Assembly: GCA_002389295.1 (NCBI GenBank)
Contig: DGOE01000054.1
Coordinates: 6,936-13,411, forward strand
Direction: 5' to 3'
Source of the DNA: Flavobacteriales bacterium UBA4474
Lineage (GTDB): Bacteria > Bacteroidota > Bacteroidia > Flavobacteriales_D > Sanyastnellaceae
DNA length: 6,476 nt
Shown: in pieces, positions 1 to 4,370 of the stretch
Layout of the letters: each line of letters begins with the position of its first letter
Position numbering within the stretch: the first letter of the stretch is position 1
Made by a program: the position numbers and the translations under genes
The notes under the pieces: model-generated
What the model saw: only the letters and a program-made list of their open reading frames with translations
What the model was told of the DNA's origin: nothing
Databases searched by the model: none

Positions 1-999
1 GGACCGCTCCTGACCTACAACGAAGGGCAGTCGGTGGATTTGAACTTCACCAACCCCAGCCCGGAAAGCCATACCATTCACTTGCACGGACTCGATGTGG
101 ACCAGGCCAATGATGGCGTCCCCGCAACTTCATTCCAATTGGCGACAGGGGAAAGCACCGTCTATTCTTTTACCGCGGACCATGCCGGAACCTTCCTTTA
201 TCACTGCCACGTCACCACGACGCTCCATTTGACGATGGGGATGTACGGCATGATTCTGGTCAAGCGTCCCGACCAGACCCTCTTTGCGGGTGGTCCGCAC
301 TATGACCAGGATGTCCCCCTGTTGTTCAGTGATCTGGAGGTGGCCACCAACCTCGATCCCGTGGGGAGTTTTCCCTTTCACGACATCCGACCCGACGTCT
401 TTATGGTCAATGGCCACCGCGGAACCCAACTCGAGGAGGAGGCCAATATGGTGTGGTCGGCCCCGGGCGATACTGTGGCTTTGCGCCTGGGCTCCATGGC
501 CTATAGCAGGGTGCGGTGTCACTTCCCTCCGGAATTGCATGCTGTCTGCCACATGAGTGATGGGCGTCCATTGCCCGAGACGTTTGCCGTCGACAGCCTC
601 GATATTTTTCCCGGTGAGCGTTTCACCATTTTGGTGGCCCCTGAAGCGGGCTGGGACGGTGCCGTTTCGTGTGCTTTTTGGAACATGGTGGACCCCGGGG
701 TAGAAGACGTGCAAGACATTCGGTTCGGAGCGTTGGCCTCTTCTGTGGAGGAGGGGGGCTCTCCCTGGCTGCGCCCGGGCTACCCCAATCCCGCCGATCA
801 ATGGTACGCGCTGCCCGAGGCCGCTGCTCCTGTGGCCCTTTCCGCTGCCGGAGAGGTGGTGGTGTGGGACCTCCAAGGCCGCCTGTTTTTCCGCGGACCA
901 CTTGACGCCGGCCGGCTCGATGTATCGGGTTGGCCCGAAGGCGCTTATGTGGCCCAATGTGGCGCGCTGCCAAAGACGCGGTTCATCGTGGCGCATTGA
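1..999 (+). CDS. Multicopper-oxidase-like protein with T9SS sorting tail, 5'-truncated
   Basis: The frame is open from base 1 to the TGA at 997-999, giving 332 in-window residues; the true start and signal peptide lie upstream. Residues 1-90 form a cupredoxin domain. It opens with a GPLLTYNEGQ strand typical of a first oxidase domain. It carries HTIHLHG (His24, His27, His29), the HxxHxH motif, and YHCHVTTTLHLTMGM, which supplies His68, Cys69, His70, His76 and Met79 or Met81. This is a complete-looking set of type 1 copper ligands plus half of a trinuclear cluster. Residues about 104-243 resemble the copper-free middle domain of laccases (VNGHRG, then SDGRPLPE and FPGERF). Residues about 258-332 form a T9SS type A-like sorting domain (GYPNPA, WDLQGR, EGAYVA), so the protein is probably exported to the surface or medium. 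A copper-dependent phenol or metal oxidase is likely, but no domain supplying the other cluster histidines is visible. The gene probably shares a transcript with the dioxygenase 57 bp downstream. The oxidase family is fairly sure; the substrate is unknown. Confidence 0.88.
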   Translation, partial: GPLLTYNEGQSVDLNFTNPSPESHTIHLHGLDVDQANDGVPATSFQLATGESTVYSFTADHAGTFLYHCHVTTTLHLTMGMYGMILVKRPDQTLFAGGPHYDQDVPLLFSDLEVATNLDPVGSFPFHDIRPDVFMVNGHRGTQLEEEANMVWSAPGDTVALRLGSMAYSRVRCHFPPELHAVCHMSDGRPLPETFAVDSLDIFPGERFTILVAPEAGWDGAVSCAFWNMVDPGVEDVQDIRFGALASSVEEGGSPWLRPGYPNPADQWYALPEAAAPVALSAAGEVVVWDLQGRLFFRGPLDAGRLDVSGWPEGAYVAQCGALPKTRFIVAH

Positions 1000-1056
1000 T
1001 TTGTTGACCAGGTATGTTGGGTCGGTCAGTGTACATTGGTACTCCATGCTGATTCC

Positions 1057-2064
1057 ATGAAACGAGCGGATTTCCTAAAAGTTTTTGGCAGCGCCTTGGC
1101 CTTGCCGGCAGCCTTGCCTTTGTTTGGGCGCGGTGCCAAAGGCGCGCGCCACCAGCGCGGTGCAGCCTCCGGCGGCAGCAATTGTACGCTCGTCCCTTCG
1201 GAGACGGCTGGGCCGTTTCCGCTGGATTTGGAGGAGAATGCCTTTTTCTTTCGGCAAGAGATCGCTGAGGGCGTCCCGGGTGTGGCCATGCGGCAGCGCA
1301 TCAGGATCATCGGGGCGGGAAACTGCGAGCCGATGCCCAATGTGCGGGTCAATGTCTGGCACTGCGACCGCGATGGCGGTTACTCGGGCTATGGCAGCCT
1401 GGATGGGCTGACCCATTGCCGGGGCTATCAGTTTACCGACGCCAACGGCGAATGCGAATTCGTGACCATCGTTCCCGGCTGGTATCCTGGGCGGGTGACG
1501 CACATGCATTTCCAGGTCTTTGTGAGCAGCCAATACAGCGTGGTCTCCCAATACACTTGGCCGCACGCGGCATTGGTAGAGGCGGTTGAGGCCAACTTCC
1601 CCTTGTATCCTGCAGGTCCGGACCCACTGAGCCCGGAGCAGGATGGCGGGTTTTCGGATGGCTACGACTTGCAGCTGGCCGACTTTGAGTGGGACGAGGC
1701 CGCAGGCGAATACGTGTCGTTCTACGAAGCCACGGTCGAGGGCAATGGCACCAACGGGGTCGGGTACCTCGAGCGGCAGACCGCGCAGGTGATGGACCTC
1801 GGTCAGAACTTCCCCAATCCTGTGGTGGGCCGGACCGAAATCCCCTTGACGCTTCACCGCGGGGCGGAGGTGAAATGGTCGCTGTGGTCAGTACAAGGGC
1901 GTTGCGTCCACCGCGCCGATGCCGGTCAACTGCCTGCGGGCGACCACCGTTTTGCTGTGGATTTTGGGATGCTCGGATTGGCCCCTGCTTCTTATGTCTA
2001 TCAAGTGGAGGTGGTGTCCGAAGGGCAACGCTACACCTCGGTGCGCCGCCTGACCTCCCGTTGA
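1057..2064 (+). CDS. Secreted intradiol ring-cleavage dioxygenase with T9SS sorting tail
   Basis: This 335-residue protein looks like a non-haem Fe(III) intradiol dioxygenase of the protocatechuate 3,4-dioxygenase beta-chain/catechol 1,2-dioxygenase superfamily. Those enzymes open catechol-type rings between the two hydroxyls. After a leader it has the family opening SETAGPFPLD, then NVWHCDRDGGYSGYG (first Tyr ligand, about 109 or 112), then GWYPGRVTHMHFQVF, which supplies Tyr143, conserved Arg146, His149 and His151. All four iron ligands therefore appear intact. From about residue 248 a T9SS type A sorting domain follows (LGQNFPNP, then VQGRCVH, then ASYVYQVEV), so the enzyme is probably extracellular or surface-bound, unlike the cytoplasmic catabolic enzymes. 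The leader MKRADFLKVFG plus a hydrophobic stretch resembles a Tat leader but lacks the second Arg. I chose ATG 1057 over an in-frame TTG at 1036 because it puts the charged n-region first; no clear ribosome binding site is seen. The true substrate could be a catechol, hydroxyquinol or other diol. Confidence 0.9.
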   Translation: MKRADFLKVFGSALALPAALPLFGRGAKGARHQRGAASGGSNCTLVPSETAGPFPLDLEENAFFFRQEIAEGVPGVAMRQRIRIIGAGNCEPMPNVRVNVWHCDRDGGYSGYGSLDGLTHCRGYQFTDANGECEFVTIVPGWYPGRVTHMHFQVFVSSQYSVVSQYTWPHAALVEAVEANFPLYPAGPDPLSPEQDGGFSDGYDLQLADFEWDEAAGEYVSFYEATVEGNGTNGVGYLERQTAQVMDLGQNFPNPVVGRTEIPLTLHRGAEVKWSLWSVQGRCVHRADAGQLPAGDHRFAVDFGMLGLAPASYVYQVEVVSEGQRYTSVRRLTSR

Positions 2065-2076
2065 CCGTACCCTGAG

Positions 2077-2105
2077 GGCCTTACTCTACTTCGAGTATCC
2101 AGGCC
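2077..2105. terminator. Imperfect hairpin at the convergent gene junction
   Basis: GGCCT (2077-2081) can pair with AGGCC (2101-2105), and TACTC (2082-2086) with GAGTA (2093-2097), leaving a 3-nt bulge and a 6-nt loop. The structure starts in the 16-bp gap between the two converging stop codons and runs into the last codons of the GH13 gene. Its position suits a bidirectional transcript end, but no T-run follows on either strand and most of it is coding, so chance is a serious alternative. Confidence 0.2.
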
Positions 2106-3937
2106 TGCCAGCCCGGGACGCGCAAGGTGTCCTCCTCTACGTTGATCGTTTCGCCTGTCAGCGCGTCCGTGAGGTTGCGGCGCCCCCTCAGCACCGCATC
2201 GAATCGCTTTACGTCCAGCGCTTCAGTGGTGTCGGATTGGTTGAGGACGACCATGACGGTGGATGCTGCGTCGCGTCGGAAATAGACGTAGGCGCCGCCT
2301 TCTGGAACGTAGTGTGCCAGTTTGCCGCTGTGTACGGCCGTTGAGGTCTGGCGCCAGTTGAGCAGCCGCCGCGTGAAATCCTGGAAGTCAAGAGATTCCT
2401 GGCTCAGGCCGTCTCCGGAAAACCCGTTGGTTGCGTCGCCCACCCAGCCACCGGGGAAGTCGCTGCGGATGTTGCCATGGCTGTCATCGCCGGTATTGGA
2501 CATCAGAATTTCGGTGCCATAGTAGAATTGGGGAATTCCCCGCGTGGTGGCAAAGAAGGCCATCGCCAGCCGCGTCTTGCGGACGTCGTCGCCGAGTTGG
2601 GTGTGGACCCGGCTCATGTCGTGGTTGTCGGGGAAGATGACGTGGTTGAACGGATCGGGGTAGAGGAAGTCGTTGCCGAGCATCTCATACAGGCGGACCC
2701 AGTTGGAATGCCAGGTTTCCTCTTCGGTCATGCATTGCATGAAGGCGTGATGAAGCGGGAAGTCAAGCAGGCCCGGCAGGCAGGATGTATAGCCATTGGA
2801 ATTGTCCTTGCCCGCTTGCCAGTAGGCCAGAACGGCAGGGTTCAAGCTCCACTCTTCGCCGCAGATATTGAGTCCAGGATAGGCTTTGCGCACCTCGCAG
2901 GTCCAATGCGACATGAATTTCGCGTCGGCGTAAGGGTAGGTGTCCATGCGGATGCCACTCAACCCCAGGTATTCGATCCACCAGATGGTGTTCTGAATCA
3001 GGAAGTCGGCGAGGAGGGGTTCGCGCTGGTTGAGGTCGGGCATTTCCTTGACGAACCAACCGTCTGTGAAGTCAAAGTAGTCTGACTTGGCCACGTAGGG
3101 GTCGCGCAGGGTGGTGCGGCGGTGGGTGGTGGGGGTGAATTCACCGCCATTGTTGATCCAGTCGTCAGTCGGTAAATCCTCCATCCAAGGGTGCTCCGAA
3201 CCGCAGTGGTTCATGATCATGTCCATGATGAGCTTGACGCCTTTACTGCGCGCGGCCTCGGCCAAATCGCGGTAGGCTTCGTTGGTGCCAAACCGCCGAT
3301 CTACCTGGTAATAGTCCGTTGTGGCGTACCCGTGATAGGACCACTGGGGCTGGTCGTTTTCGAGCAGGGGGTTGAGCCAAATGGCCGTGTAGCCCATGTC
3401 GGACAAGTAGTCCAGGTGGTCGGAGATGCCGGCCAGGTCGCCGCCATGGCGTCCGTGATCGTCGGCGCGCTGCGGGGCTTCGCGCATGCCCTCGATGGCG
3501 TCATTGTCGGGGTCGCCGTTGGCGAACCGATCGGGGGTGATGAGACATATGGCGTCGCTGCCGTCATAGCCCTTGATTTTGCGCTTGGCGCGGCCATGGA
3601 GCTTAAAATTTGTCTTGCCCACCGGGCGTTCGGACCGGGCGGGGTTGACCCACTCGAGGGTGACTTTGCCCGGAGCTGTGCCCGGTGCGATGTCAAGGTA
3701 AATGAAACGGTAGTTGGGGCTGTCTCCCGACAACACCTTATGGACGGTGACACCGGGGTGGTCGACGCGCACGTCATATTGAGCCAAGCTGTCTCCATGG
3801 ACCATGACCTGCAGGCGTTCAACAGGCATATCGGTCCACCAGAATGGCGGGTCAATGCGGTCTACAAAGTCTTGTGAATGGACGGGCTGAACGGAAAAAA
3901 GGACGGCCAAAGCCGACAAAATTCGAAGCGCTTGCAT
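2081..3937 (-). CDS. Periplasmic GH13 alpha-amylase family enzyme, neopullulanase/cyclomaltodextrinase type
   Basis: This 618-residue enzyme probably hydrolyses alpha-1,4 (and possibly alpha-1,6) links in malto-oligosaccharides, cyclodextrins or pullulan in the periplasm. The start MQALRILSALAVLFSVQPVHS reads as a signal peptide with cleavage near VHS/QDF. Residues about 25-115 match the N-terminal Ig-like domain of bacteroidal cyclomaltodextrinases. The (beta/alpha)8 barrel has all the GH13 signatures: DMIMNH (Asp239), GIRMDTY (nucleophile Asp332), CGEEW (acid/base Glu361) and FPDNHD (Asp440), plus GYTAIWLNP and GIPQFYYGTE. The fifth conserved region reads MPDLN (299-303), the form associated with the group intermediate between neopullulanases (MPKLN) and oligo-1,6-glucosidases (QPDLN). 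A C-terminal beta domain (about 535-618) ends at GWQAWILEVE. There is no T9SS tail and no lipobox. The length and layout are like SusA of Bacteroides, but no SusC/SusD genes are present here. ATG 3937 is preferred to TTG 3946 because it directly begins the signal peptide. Exact specificity cannot be read from the sequence. Confidence 0.94.
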   Translation of the reverse strand: MQALRILSALAVLFSVQPVHSQDFVDRIDPPFWWTDMPVERLQVMVHGDSLAQYDVRVDHPGVTVHKVLSGDSPNYRFIYLDIAPGTAPGKVTLEWVNPARSERPVGKTNFKLHGRAKRKIKGYDGSDAICLITPDRFANGDPDNDAIEGMREAPQRADDHGRHGGDLAGISDHLDYLSDMGYTAIWLNPLLENDQPQWSYHGYATTDYYQVDRRFGTNEAYRDLAEAARSKGVKLIMDMIMNHCGSEHPWMEDLPTDDWINNGGEFTPTTHRRTTLRDPYVAKSDYFDFTDGWFVKEMPDLNQREPLLADFLIQNTIWWIEYLGLSGIRMDTYPYADAKFMSHWTCEVRKAYPGLNICGEEWSLNPAVLAYWQAGKDNSNGYTSCLPGLLDFPLHHAFMQCMTEEETWHSNWVRLYEMLGNDFLYPDPFNHVIFPDNHDMSRVHTQLGDDVRKTRLAMAFFATTRGIPQFYYGTEILMSNTGDDSHGNIRSDFPGGWVGDATNGFSGDGLSQESLDFQDFTRRLLNWRQTSTAVHSGKLAHYVPEGGAYVYFRRDAASTVMVVLNQSDTTEALDVKRFDAVLRGRRNLTDALTGETINVEEDTLRVPGWQAWILEVE

Positions 3938-3943
3938 GTGCCG

Positions 3944-3977
3944 CAAATAAACGGCACGCTGCCGCTTGGACGGGCAA
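3944..3977 (-). promoter_or_regulatory. Weak candidate Bacteroidota-type promoter for the GH13 gene
   Basis: Read on the minus strand, TTTATTTG (3951-3944) differs at one position from the Bacteroidota -7 consensus TAnnTTTG. It is preceded 23 bp upstream by a TTG (3977-3975), at the upper limit of the spacing reported for flavobacterial promoters. The -7 element ends 6 bp before ATG 3937, so the transcript would have almost no leader. The position in the 61-bp gap upstream of the gene supports it, but the match is imperfect and the GH13 gene may instead be read through from the small membrane-protein gene. Confidence 0.25.
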
Positions 3978-3998
3978 GGATGTCGGCGTGTGCTGTGC

Positions 3999-4271
3999 TC
4001 AGTGGCTTGTACCTGAAGCGCCCAGAGATACCCTTCGGTTGGCCAGAGAGATGGGGGCTGTGCCCGCTGCCTCGGCCTTCATGGGCTGCTGACCTTTGGC
4101 CCGCGCCTTCCAGAATTTCTTGCGGCTGCGCTGGTGTTCGAGCTCGTCGCGCAGGGTCTCCATTTCATCTTGAACCGCCTTACGGCCCATGACCAAACAA
4201 TAAGCGACCGCCCCGGTTGAGGTGACGGCAATGATCTCGATCCAGATCCAGTCAAACAGAGAAATCATCAT
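3999..4271 (-). CDS. Small single-pass membrane protein with charged coiled-coil-like region, function unknown
   Basis: I do not recognise the family of this 90-residue protein. Residues about 8-28 (WIWIEIIAVTSTGAVAYCLVMG) form one transmembrane segment with an acidic Glu12 inside it. The RK pair straight after suggests that the C-terminus is cytoplasmic. Residues about 31-60 are highly charged and could form a helix or short coiled coil (AVQDEMETLRDELEHQRSRK). The last 30 residues are Ala/Gly/Ser-rich and look disordered. Two adjacent ATGs at 4271 and 4268 could both serve as start; no clear ribosome binding site is seen. It lies 99 bp after the FAS1 gene and 61 bp before the GH13 start, all on one strand, and three 11-bp repeats sit just upstream. 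The membrane-plus-coil layout is a coherent protein design, which favours a real gene over chance. There is nothing here to assign a function. Confidence 0.62.
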   Translation of the reverse strand: MMISLFDWIWIEIIAVTSTGAVAYCLVMGRKAVQDEMETLRDELEHQRSRKKFWKARAKGQQPMKAEAAGTAPISLANRRVSLGASGTSH

Positions 4272-4370
4272 GTGCGTGGGGCTTAATGTTCTCTTAATAT
4301 AGGCTTAACATTAGAGAATTCCAAGCCACGCCGCCTTCAGCGCCTGTTTGAAGCGCCCTCTTGAAGCTGA
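4272..4370. other. Intergenic spacer between FAS1 gene and small membrane-protein gene
   Basis: This 99-bp spacer has an A+T-rich half (about 4282-4320) that stands out from the G+C-rich surroundings and a G+C-rich half next to the FAS1 stop. Besides the 11-bp direct repeats it holds an inverted repeat, TAATGTT at 4284-4290 and AACATTA at 4307-4313. An overlapping alternative stem pairs TCTC-T-TAAT (4290-4298) with ATTA-GAGA (4310-4317). The spacer probably carries the promoter of the small gene and the transcript end of the FAS1 gene. No stem followed by a T-run is visible on the minus strand, so no intrinsic terminator is called. Confidence 0.6.
4282..4313. promoter_or_regulatory. Three 11-bp-spaced direct repeats, candidate response-regulator box
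   Basis: On the + strand CTTAAT occurs at 4282-4287 and again at 4293-4298, and CTTAAC at 4304-4309, each exactly 11 bp after the previous one. Each repeat continues with a T two bases later: CTTAATGT, CTTAATAT, CTTAACAT. Tandem half-sites on one face of the helix at 11-bp spacing are the known binding geometry of PhoB/OmpR-family regulators. The half-site resembles published cyanobacterial and Bacillus Pho boxes built on TTAA(C/T). The array ends 11 bp before the ATG at 4271 of the small membrane-protein gene, so it would overlap that gene's promoter or leader. The repeats are seen directly; the regulator is inferred. Confidence 0.45.

Noticed and set aside
130..1047. A 305-codon open frame on the - strand opposite the oxidase gene
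   Set aside because: It overlaps the oxidase and part of the following spacer and has no recognisable domain; the + strand carries the copper motifs.
1036..1056. TTG start seven codons upstream of the dioxygenase ATG
   Set aside because: It would put VLHADS before the charged leader, which is atypical; ATG 1057 gives a standard leader.
1000..1056. Promoter or operator in the oxidase-dioxygenase spacer: TACATTGG (1032-1039), GTAC-ATTG-GTAC (1031-1042), and TGACC/GGTCA (1005-1009/1024-1028)
   Set aside because: The -7-like element lacks a TTG at suitable spacing and both inverted repeats are only 4-5 bp, within chance expectation.
1075..1857. A 260-codon open frame on the - strand opposite the dioxygenase
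   Set aside because: The iron-ligand motifs and sorting tail are on the + strand; the antisense product has no signal or motif.
2477..3877. Two + strand open frames (2477-3085 and 3191-3877) inside the GH13 gene
   Set aside because: All GH13 signatures are on the - strand; these are codon-bias shadows.
3938..3946. TTG start three codons upstream of the GH13 ATG
   Set aside because: It adds only RH to the signal peptide, and TTG is rarer than the ATG that follows.
3844..4192. Two short + strand open frames (3844-4092 and 3878-4192) across the GH13 start and the small gene
   Set aside because: They overlap the GH13 signal-peptide codons and the small membrane-protein gene and have no coherent features of their own.
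4335..4367. Possible FAS1 transcript terminator and the TTGAAGC direct repeat (4348-4354, 4361-4367)
   Set aside because: The stems are only 4-5 bp (CTTCA/TGAAG, GCGC/GCGC) with no T-run, and a single 7-bp repeat is not convincing.
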